Assembly (NCBI RefSeq): GCF_002848005.1
Contig: NZ_PKHX01000001.1
Coordinates: 186,001-250,000 of the forward strand
Length of the DNA: 64,000 nucleotides
Direction: 5' to 3'
Source of the DNA: Varibaculum cambriense
Lineage (GTDB): Bacteria > Actinomycetota > Actinomycetes > Actinomycetales > Actinomycetaceae
Under the pieces are notes generated by a model. That model saw only the letters and a list, made by a program, of their open reading frames with translations, made no database searches and was not told the DNA's origin. Every line of letters starts with the position of its first letter. Position 1 is the stretch's first letter. Below, one piece after another: positions 53,160-60,026 of the stretch. A program made the translations under genes and the position numbers.

Positions 53160-55409
53160 GTGTCCAGACGAGTAATAGACGACTTTTTTAGGCCGTCCAG
53201 CCCCTTTGCGCATGGCGGCGCCGCTGATCCGACCCGCCTGGGGGTACACCTGCAAGGCAACGGGGTGGATATCGCGGTGGTCGCCCCGAATGCTTCTGCG
53301 GTAGAAATCTGTTTTTTCACTTCCGCAGAACCTACTGCTCCCGAAACTCGCTACCGGCTTTTAGGTCCGGTAGATGGTATCTGGCATGGACATGTTTCCG
53401 GGGTATTGGCCGGAACCTACTATGGTTTTCGCACCTGGGGGCCTTGGAATCCGGAACGCGGAGACGTTTTTAATCCCTATAAACTCGCCCTCGACCCCTA
53501 TGCCCGCGCGATTAGTGGAAACGTACAGCTTTGCAGTCAAACTTATGCTCATAAAACCGATGACCAGCTGTATCCGCTCTATCCTTTGGAGCTCGACCCC
53601 ACTAACTCGGCACCCTATACCGTGCGCGGAGTGGTCACTGGTAAAGAGTTCGATGTGGTACCTGGCCCGGCCATCCCTTGGGAAAACACGGTTATTTATG
53701 AGGCTCACGTAAAAGGGCTCACCAAACAGCTGCGGGGGGTACCGGAAGAACTACGCGGCACCTACGCGGGACTGGCACACCCGGCCACTATCGCCTACCT
53801 CAAGGATTTAGGGGTCACCGCCGTAGAACTATTGCCAGTACACGCGAAGCTTTCGGAAGCGTTCCTTAACGAGCGAGGTTTAAGTAACTATTGGGGATAC
53901 TCTACCCTGTCCTATTTCGCACCCGAGCCTTCCTATGCCACCAAGAATGCCCGTGCCCTGGGGCCAATGGCAGTCCTGGATGAGTTCCGCGGCATGGTGT
54001 CGATTCTGCACCAAAATGGGATCGAACTGCTGCTAGACGTGGTTTATAACCATACTTGCGAGGGCGGAGGTGACGGACAGGCACTTTCTTGGCGCGCCCT
54101 CGATAACGCTATGTATTATCGCCTGGATTCCCAGGGTGCCAGTATCGATTATTCCGGTTGCGGTAACACCCTAGATACTGGCCATCCGCGAGTGATCCAA
54201 ATGATTCTGGATTCTTTGCGCTATTGGGCTGGTGATGTAGGAGTCGACGGTTTCCGTTTTGACCTGGGGGTTACCTGCGGTAGAGGCGAGGAACATTTCA
54301 CTCGGTTCCATCCTTTCTTCCAAGCCTGTCTTGATGACCCGGTTTTGCGGAATACGAAAATGATCGCCGAGCCTTGGGATATGGGGCCAGATGGGTGGCG
54401 CACGGGAGACTTCCCCCTCCCCTTCTCTACCTGGAACGATCGCTTTCGCGATACCGTCCGCGGTTTTTGGGTGGCCGATGGACGCGCCCAGTCGCGGGGT
54501 GAATCTCGGGGTGCTCCTCCCTTTGAACTGGCTTCCCGACTTTCGGGTTCCCAAGATATGTATGGAGCTGGCAATATCCCGGCAGTACGTCCTCCCCGCT
54601 GTTCGGTTAACTTCGTAACCGCTCACGACGGTTTTACTTTGGGGGATTTGGTCAGCTACGACCATAAACATAACGAAGAAAACCTAGAGAATAACCGGGA
54701 TGGATCCCCCAATAACCTGTCTTGGAATCATGGTAGTGAAGGGCGTGCCTTCCAACTCGATAACGATATAGAACCGGGGGTAGATGGCGATTCCCCGTTG
54801 ACAGAACTGCTCACCGCGCGGGTGCGCTCGGCCATGAACCTGTTCACCACCATGATGATTTCCGCGGGTACCCCCATGATTTTGGCCGGTGACGAGTTTG
54901 CCCGCACCCAAGGGGGTAACAATAACGCCTATTGCCAAGACAATGAAACTACCTGGCTGAACTGGGAACTGGTGGATTGGCAAAAAGACTTTTATGTGGC
55001 GGTACGAAAGCTGATTACCCTGCGGCGTGAACACCCAGTTTTCCGGCCCGCAAACTACTTGAGCGGACAGCGACATCCGGGAGATAGCATCCCCGATCTT
55101 TCCTGGTATAACCAGGTGGGACTGCTAATGGGTGATCGTGCCTGGCATGATCCCGCCAGCCGAGTTTTCCAGATGCTCCGTTCGGGACGCCCCTATGGGG
55201 ATCAGGATTTGTTGGCGGTTTTCAATGGAACGCTCGATCCTAAGCATGTGCGCTTAGCTCCGGGACGAGGAACCGCCTATCAAGAGATTTGGGATTCTGC
55301 GGTTTCCGAACCGGAAGCGGAAGCTCCCCCGTTTAACCTCGCCGGTGACGATATCTTCCTGGAACCCCTATCCATCAAACTTTTCCTAGCCGATTCCAGT
55401 GGGGATTAA
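53160..55409 (+). CDS. glgX: Glycogen debranching enzyme
   Basis: 749 residues from the GTG at 53160, placed 7 nt after TAAGAT; the ATG at 53151 is the alternative. An N-terminal CBM48-like domain (VVAPNASAVEICFF) is followed by the GH13_11 barrel. Catalytic residues: Asp in VDGFRFDLG, Glu in MIAEPWDMG, and Asp in FVTAHDGFTL. YNHTCEGG and the GDEFARTQGGNNNAY segment are typical of GlgX/TreX. Removes alpha-1,6 branches, working with GlgP on glycogen. Monocistronic. Confidence 0.95.
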   Translation: MSRRVIDDFFRPSSPFAHGGAADPTRLGVHLQGNGVDIAVVAPNASAVEICFFTSAEPTAPETRYRLLGPVDGIWHGHVSGVLAGTYYGFRTWGPWNPERGDVFNPYKLALDPYARAISGNVQLCSQTYAHKTDDQLYPLYPLELDPTNSAPYTVRGVVTGKEFDVVPGPAIPWENTVIYEAHVKGLTKQLRGVPEELRGTYAGLAHPATIAYLKDLGVTAVELLPVHAKLSEAFLNERGLSNYWGYSTLSYFAPEPSYATKNARALGPMAVLDEFRGMVSILHQNGIELLLDVVYNHTCEGGGDGQALSWRALDNAMYYRLDSQGASIDYSGCGNTLDTGHPRVIQMILDSLRYWAGDVGVDGFRFDLGVTCGRGEEHFTRFHPFFQACLDDPVLRNTKMIAEPWDMGPDGWRTGDFPLPFSTWNDRFRDTVRGFWVADGRAQSRGESRGAPPFELASRLSGSQDMYGAGNIPAVRPPRCSVNFVTAHDGFTLGDLVSYDHKHNEENLENNRDGSPNNLSWNHGSEGRAFQLDNDIEPGVDGDSPLTELLTARVRSAMNLFTTMMISAGTPMILAGDEFARTQGGNNNAYCQDNETTWLNWELVDWQKDFYVAVRKLITLRREHPVFRPANYLSGQRHPGDSIPDLSWYNQVGLLMGDRAWHDPASRVFQMLRSGRPYGDQDLLAVFNGTLDPKHVRLAPGRGTAYQEIWDSAVSEPEAEAPPFNLAGDDIFLEPLSIKLFLADSSGD

Positions 55410-55439
55410 CCAATCCCGCCCCCGCCAAAGAGAATGAAC

Positions 55440-55682
55440 ATGGTTAAAGCAGTTGCTACAGTGCCAACAGCAGTTCGGTTACCCGTAGATTTAGTGCAGC
55501 GTTATGACAATCTGGCTAAGACTACTGGCCGCAGTCGCGCCTACTTCTTCACGAAAGCGCTTGAGGAATCGATACCGAAACTGGAATATCAGTATGGGCT
55601 CCTCAAAAAAGTTGCGGACTACCGAGCAGGACGGCTAGAAACTATCTCTCTTGACCGGTTAGAAAAGCATCTCTGCTTGTGA
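55440..55682 (+). CDS. RHH (CopG-type) antitoxin-like protein, orphan
   Basis: 80 residues from the ATG at 55440 (AAAGAG 7 nt upstream; an ATG two codons earlier is too close to it). The N-terminal TAVRLPVDLVQRYDNLAKTT followed by GRSRAYFFTKALEESI is a ribbon-helix-helix DNA-binding fold, as in RelB/CopG antitoxins. The C-terminus (about 35 residues) would bind a toxin, but no toxin ORF follows; the next 260 bases contain only the structured repeat and remnants. Probably an orphan regulator or the remains of a TA pair. It sits 30 nt after glgX. Confidence 0.8.
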   Translation: MVKAVATVPTAVRLPVDLVQRYDNLAKTTGRSRAYFFTKALEESIPKLEYQYGLLKKVADYRAGRLETISLDRLEKHLCL

Positions 55683-55754
55683 AAATAAGTTACTCATCTA
55701 CGTGGATTAACTGGCACTTAGTAAGTAAAGTCCCTTGCCTGAATCGCTCCGCCC

Positions 55755-55846
55755 GGGGAAAAGCTTTTCCTCCTGCCCAAAATCTAAAAAGACCGCGTCT
55801 TTTTAGATTTGCGCCCACCTAGTCTACTCGGATAAAACTTTTCCCC
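55755..55846 (-). repeat. Structured dispersed element, copy C
   Basis: Third copy of the family, in opposite orientation. Outer arms GGGGAAAAG (55755-55763) and CTTTTCCCC (55838-55846) pair perfectly. The inner hairpin is a perfect 14-bp stem, 55780-55793 with 55797-55810, loop CGC. On the minus strand it carries the shared blocks TTTTATCCGAG, GGTGGGC and GGGCAGGAGGAAAA. It lies between the RHH gene and the restriction remnants; with the relic ORF it accounts for the 347-base gap 55683-56029. Confidence 0.75.
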
Positions 55847-55958
55847 ACGCTACTGCTCGTGCAGTCACCCAAGTAGATTGGTGGCGGCAAGTTTATCGCT
55901 AGATGGTTAGTAACTTTGTACGATAGAGGGCGAAGACGCGATTATCGGGAGGTTAACC

Positions 55959-56021
55959 TTGCAAGCTGCACCAGCGCAATCACCAAGCCCCAAAAGCGCC
56001 AGTAGCACCCCAAACAAATAG
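55959..56021 (+). pseudogene. Short relic ORF, possible hsdM remnant
   Basis: TTG start with an excellent SD (GGGAGG, 6 nt upstream) and a 20-codon frame ending 8 nt before the hsdS-like start. The Ser/Pro/Ala/Lys composition is not domain-like. Its position just before hsdS, with a good translation start, suggests an hsdM gene reduced by internal deletion to its ends. This is inference; a leader peptide is the alternative. Confidence 0.4.
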
Positions 56022-56029
56022 GTAACCGC

Positions 56030-56846
56030 ATGAGCCGAATAGACGATTTACTAGAGTTTTATGTGACTAACAGCGCCGTTGAGTGGAGATCCCTGGATTC
56101 AATCGCAAATAGACACAAAGGATTCTTTTACGGAGCTAGAAGCTCGTAGCAAGCAGTACGAGTACTACCGCGACTCGCTCCTCAGCTTGGAGAATCTCAC
56201 CAACCGTTTAGGGAAAGAAAGCGTCAAGCTCCTGCCGCTGAACGATGTTTGCGCAAAAATTTCTTCTGGAGGTACTCCAAAACGTAATTTTCCTGGTTAT
56301 TTCGGTGGAAGCATTCCCTGGATTAGGTCGACGGATTTAAATTTCAAAACAATTGGAGCAGTGGAAGGATCCTTAACTGAATCTGGGTTAGACAATTCCT
56401 CAGCAAAGCTAATTCCAGCCGGAACGGTTTTAGTAGCAATGGCCGGAGCTACTGTCGCAAAAAGCGGAATAACGACTGTTGAGGCAACTACTAATCAGAA
56501 TTGTTGCGCCCTAGAAGCTGATTTGAAACAGGTTAAGCCAAAATTTTTATTTCACCTGCTCTGCGATGATTATGAGGTTTTGAAGAATAAGGCTCAGGGA
56601 ACACAGCAGTTTTTGAATATGACAAGGATTAAGCAGCATGAAATCCCCGTTCCACCTTTGGCGGAGCAGGAACGCATTGTGGCGATTCTGGACAAGTTTG
56701 ATGCCCTGGTAAACGATCTTTCTTCTGGTTTGCCGGCAGAGATTGCAGCTCGGCGTAAACAGTACGAGTATTACCGCGACCAGCTCCTAACCTTCACCCC
56801 CAACAATTCGCGCACGGCAAACCTGTCCAGAGCAACTGCATCATAA
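56030..56846 (+). pseudogene. hsdS: Degenerate type I restriction specificity gene (hsdS)
   Basis: The true N-terminus (ATG at 56030, MSRIDDLLEF, then VEWRSLDSIA) ends after 39 codons at the TAG at 56147. The rest continues in another frame from about 56079. It contains the central conserved repeat (SKQYEYYRDSLLSL), a complete second target-recognition domain (KISSGGTPKRNFPGYFGGSI onward) and the closing conserved region (PPLAEQERIVAILDKFDALV, then RRKQYEYYRDQLLTF). So the first recognition domain is deleted and the reading frame broken. The two QYEYYRD regions are also near-identical in DNA (56151-56174 and 56757-56780). No intact hsdM or hsdR is seen. Could act as a recombination donor, otherwise dead. 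Confidence 0.85.
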
Positions 56847-56876
56847 CGAAAATAGGGATATCATAGAGGGAAAGGG

Positions 56877-56926
56877 CTCCTGCCGTTGACCCTCCACTTA
56901 TCAGGAGAGTGCCGATGACAGGAGCT
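56877..56926 (+). promoter_or_regulatory. Mutually exclusive hairpins before the NYN gene
   Basis: GCTCCTG (56877-56883) can pair with CAGGAG at 56903-56908 or CAGGAGC at 56920-56926, not both. The segment also has the direct repeat TGCCGTTGAC/TGCCGATGAC (56882-56891, 56911-56920). Attenuation or binding of a regulator is possible; evidence is sequence only. Confidence 0.4.
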
Positions 56927-56954
56927 TCGTTCACCCCAAGGATTCACGAAAACA

Positions 56955-57737
56955 TTGACTAAACAGAGTAATGCCAGCGGCAAGAGATCAGAAGATTTTC
57001 AAATTGTACGTCGCCCACTAATCACCGCCATTATGGTAGATGGCGGATTCTATAGGCGGCGCGCTCATTTCCTTTTTGGTCCTAAAGAACCACAGGATCG
57101 GGCAGATGAACTTATGGTCTACTGTCACCGTCATATTCGTGAATCGCGTAGCAACTTGTACAGAGTTTTTTATTATGATTGCCCGCCCTCAGATAAAGTT
57201 CTCTATCATCCTCTTTTGAAAAAACAGGTTAACCTACGGAAAAGCCACCAATATCAGTGGGCACATGATTTTTTCACCGCACTTGTACGTAAGCGCAAAG
57301 TTGCTTTCCGTAGAGGAGAGGAACTCGAAACCCAACGCGGATATTTTCTAAAGCCCGACCCGTTGAAGGATTTATGCGCAGGACGTAAGGCGGTAGAGGA
57401 TTTGACCGAACAAGATTTCGGATTCGACATTACCCAAAAAGGCGTTGATATGCGTATGGGGCTAGACATTGCTTCACTTGCTCAGGCGGGAATAGTCAAC
57501 CAAATAATCATGATTTCAGGAGATTCCGACTTTGTTCCCGCAGCCAAGTACGCGCGCCGAGGCGGAATTGATTTCTTACTTGATCCTATGTGGGCACACG
57601 TTACAGACAGTCTTTCAGAGCATGTCGATGGGGTAAGAGAATGCGTTAATAGACCACCAGAAAACGAAAAAGATCCCCTTCATATAACTCAAATGTCAAA
57701 TAATGATTCCGGCAATCCCCAGGTCGAAGAATACTAA
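56955..57737 (+). CDS. NYN (PIN-like) domain protein, LabA-like
   Basis: 260 residues. The NYN fold shows acidic residues at the expected places: Asp in ITAIMVDGGF near residue 29, KGVDMRMGLDIA, and ISGDSDFVPAAKYARRGG. Such proteins are metal-dependent RNases or relatives; LabA-type members also occur next to defence genes. No clear SD; the start is the TTG at 56955, with no better in-frame ATG before the domain. The acidic Asn/Ser tail is not conserved-looking. It follows the restriction remnants in an accessory patch. Confidence 0.82.
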   Translation: MTKQSNASGKRSEDFQIVRRPLITAIMVDGGFYRRRAHFLFGPKEPQDRADELMVYCHRHIRESRSNLYRVFYYDCPPSDKVLYHPLLKKQVNLRKSHQYQWAHDFFTALVRKRKVAFRRGEELETQRGYFLKPDPLKDLCAGRKAVEDLTEQDFGFDITQKGVDMRMGLDIASLAQAGIVNQIIMISGDSDFVPAAKYARRGGIDFLLDPMWAHVTDSLSEHVDGVRECVNRPPENEKDPLHITQMSNNDSGNPQVEEY

Positions 57738-57907
57738 GAGCAATAATTACAATCCGCGCGCGTGGGAGAAAACTCCCCAATTTTCAAGGCAACAGAAAAT
57801 CAACTGCACGCACAACTACCAGGTGACACACTCTGTTATTTAACTTCATTCCCGAAAACCCGGGCGCAACCAGACCTAGCAGCTTCCATGTATTAGGGAA
57901 GCGTGGG

Positions 57908-58001
57908 GGCGAGATTTTATCCGAGCAGGCGCGGTGGGCATAAGAATTCGGGAAACGTGGCCACGTTTTCCGATTTCTTGGGCAGGAGGAAAAATCTCGC
58001 C
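57908..58001 (+). repeat. Structured dispersed element, copy B
   Basis: Outer arms GGCGAGATTTT (57908-57918) and AAAATCTCGCC (57991-58001) pair over 11 bp. The inner near-perfect palindrome is 57942-57960 with 57961-57979. Shared blocks: TATCCGAGCAGG, GGTGGGCAT and GGGCAGGAGG. A partial duplicate of the right end (GCAGGAGGAAAAAC) follows at 58014-58028. The element lies in the 381-base gap before trpS (57738-58118), which otherwise holds no gene; transcription of trpS seems to begin at about 58118. Confidence 0.75.
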
Positions 58002-58118
58002 TCCGGGTGGTTAGCAGGAGGAAAAACTTTTACCCCGCACACAACTAACAACCAGGAAGAGGCCTATCGGTTGCACCCGGTTTTCCGGGAATATCCTTGG
58101 CACCGTAGACTGGGAACC

Positions 58119-59222
58119 ATGAGCGATAGCGGCGAGAAACTAGAAAATTCCACTGATGCGGCTTCTTTGAAGCGTGCGGAGCTGAAATCTCAAGAGATTG
58201 AGGCAGCGATTGATAAGGATCCTTCCAAGTTCCGGGTACTCTCCGGGGATCGCCCGACTGGCGCCCTGCACTTGGGACATTACTTTGGGACGATTAAGAA
58301 TCGGGTAGAGATCCAAAAGCGCGGGGTGGAAACTTGGATTCTGATTGCTGACTACCAGGTAATCACTGACCGCGAGGGTACTGGCCCGATCCGCGAGCGT
58401 GTCCTCAATATGCTCGCTGACTACATTGCTTGCGGCCTCGATCCGGAAAAGACCACGATTTTCACGCACTCATCGGTGCCGGCAGCTAACCAGTTAATGT
58501 TGCCATTCCTGTCGTTGGTTACGGAGGCGGAGCTGCACCGCAACCCCACGGTGAAGGCAGAACTGGAGGCTTCGGAGCGGCCGATGTCGGGATTGTTGCT
58601 GACTTACCCGGTGCATCAGGCGGCCGATATTTTGTTCTGTAAAGCGAACCTGGTGCCGGTGGGTAAAGATCAACTCCCCCACTTGGAGCAGGCACGGGTA
58701 ATTTCGGATCGTTTCGAGCGGGTTTTCCGGCGTAAGTCTTCCTTGAAGCATCGGGTGTTCCCGCGTCCGGAGGGCTTGCTTTCTGGTGATGGCGCCCTGA
58801 TTTTGGGGTTGGATGGCGAAAAAATGTCGAAGTCGCGCGGTAACACGGTAGAACTGGGAATGACCAGTGACGAAACTGCGAAGTTGATTAAACGCGCCAA
58901 GACTGATGCCGAGCGCCAGATTACTTATGATCCGGAGAATCGCCCCGAGGTTTCGAACCTGTTACGGCTGGCCGGCCTGGCTAGTGGACAGGATCCGCGC
59001 GCGTTGGCCGAGGAAATCGGGGATCAGGGGGCAGGAAAGCTAAAACAGGTGCTCACCGAGGCTTTAGATAGTGCTCTGTCTCCGATTAGGGCGCGGCGCG
59101 CTGAACTATTGGCTGACCCTGGTTATTTGTGGCAGGTACTAGAGCGCGGTAACCAACGCGCCAATGAGGTAGCTGACCAGACCTTGGCGGAAGTTCGCCA
59201 GGCGATGAATATGGTTTACTAG
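58119..59222 (+). CDS. trpS: Tryptophanyl-tRNA synthetase
   Basis: 367 residues from the ATG at 58119 (MSDSGEKLE). TAGACT lies 7 nt upstream, so a leaderless mRNA is likely; the longer frame from 57903 runs through the repeat element and is rejected. Class I motifs: TGALHLGHYFG (HIGH type) and GEKMSKSRGN (KMSKS). The segment DYQVITDREG and the VGKDQLPHLEQAR region are typical of TrpRS. Charges tRNA-Trp. A 4-nt gap separates it from the next gene. Confidence 0.96.
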   Translation: MSDSGEKLENSTDAASLKRAELKSQEIEAAIDKDPSKFRVLSGDRPTGALHLGHYFGTIKNRVEIQKRGVETWILIADYQVITDREGTGPIRERVLNMLADYIACGLDPEKTTIFTHSSVPAANQLMLPFLSLVTEAELHRNPTVKAELEASERPMSGLLLTYPVHQAADILFCKANLVPVGKDQLPHLEQARVISDRFERVFRRKSSLKHRVFPRPEGLLSGDGALILGLDGEKMSKSRGNTVELGMTSDETAKLIKRAKTDAERQITYDPENRPEVSNLLRLAGLASGQDPRALAEEIGDQGAGKLKQVLTEALDSALSPIRARRAELLADPGYLWQVLERGNQRANEVADQTLAEVRQAMNMVY

Positions 59223-59226
59223 CCTC

Positions 59227-59892
59227 ATGCGTGCTTTACGTGGCCTAATCCGGCTAGTGATTACCTTGTTGGTTATCGCCGTGATTATCGTGGCGGGAAC
59301 TAACATTTATGTTTGGCAACGAACTAAAGACCAGATGGTTTCTTTAACTGAGGCCAAGGATAAGAACGCCCAGGTGATCTTGGTTTTGGGCGCAGGGGTA
59401 AACCCGAATGGCTCGCCCTCGCCGATGCTTACCCACCGTCTGCAGACCGCTTTGAATCTGTACCAGGCAGGAGCCGCCAAGAAAATCTTGATTAGTGGCG
59501 ATCACGGGCAGGTACATTACGACGAGATCAAGGCGATGCGGCAGTGGCTAATGAAGCATGGGGTTACCGCCGAGGTCATCTATGCTGATCATGCCGGTTT
59601 TTCTACCTATGAATCGGCTTATCGCGCGGAAGCAATTTTTTCGGTGCAACGCGCGATCGTAGTGACTCAGCCCTACCATTTGCCCCGCGCCCTCTACGAT
59701 TGTCAAAGCCGCGGTATCGAGGTTTGGGGAGTAGGTGCGGCCGGTAATGCGTATCGGGGGCAAACTGAGCGTAATCTTCGCGAATATTTGGCGCGCACCA
59801 AGGATGTTGCCTGGGCGATTACTGATCAAAAACCGACTTATCTGGGTCCTAAGATTTCTTTAGATGGCCCGGCCTCGGCGACTGACGGTTAA
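59227..59892 (+). CDS. SanA/YdcF-like DUF218 protein
   Basis: 221 residues. One N-terminal membrane helix (LIRLVITLLVIAVIIVAGTN) is followed by the DUF218 domain: VILVLGAGVNPNGSPSPMLT, HRLQTALNLYQAGAAKKILI, SGDHGQ, and IVVTQPYHLPRALYDCQSRG. Related to E. coli SanA, linked to envelope barrier function and vancomycin sensitivity at high temperature. Starts 4 nt after trpS and is probably co-transcribed. Confidence 0.9.
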   Translation: MRALRGLIRLVITLLVIAVIIVAGTNIYVWQRTKDQMVSLTEAKDKNAQVILVLGAGVNPNGSPSPMLTHRLQTALNLYQAGAAKKILISGDHGQVHYDEIKAMRQWLMKHGVTAEVIYADHAGFSTYESAYRAEAIFSVQRAIVVTQPYHLPRALYDCQSRGIEVWGVGAAGNAYRGQTERNLREYLARTKDVAWAITDQKPTYLGPKISLDGPASATDG

Positions 59893-60026
59893 AAAGTTTC
59901 GCTTTTCTAGATAGCTGTTTTTTGATTTCCGTTCACTTTTATCGCTAGCAGAGAGCGGAAAGGACACGAGGCGCACTACCTCTTGTTAGGCTGGAGGGGA
60001 ATGAGTCCGTCTAATAAGGAGACACT

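Noticed and set aside
57903..58118. N-terminal extension of trpS by 72 codons
   Set aside because: It translates straight through the structured repeat, and the family begins near the ATG at 58119, which also fits a leaderless promoter.
57900..58118. T-box riboswitch before trpS
   Set aside because: The AGGTGGGC block recalls T-box motifs, but the specifier loop and the conserved AGGGTGGNACCGCG sequence are missing, and the same element occurs away from synthetase genes.
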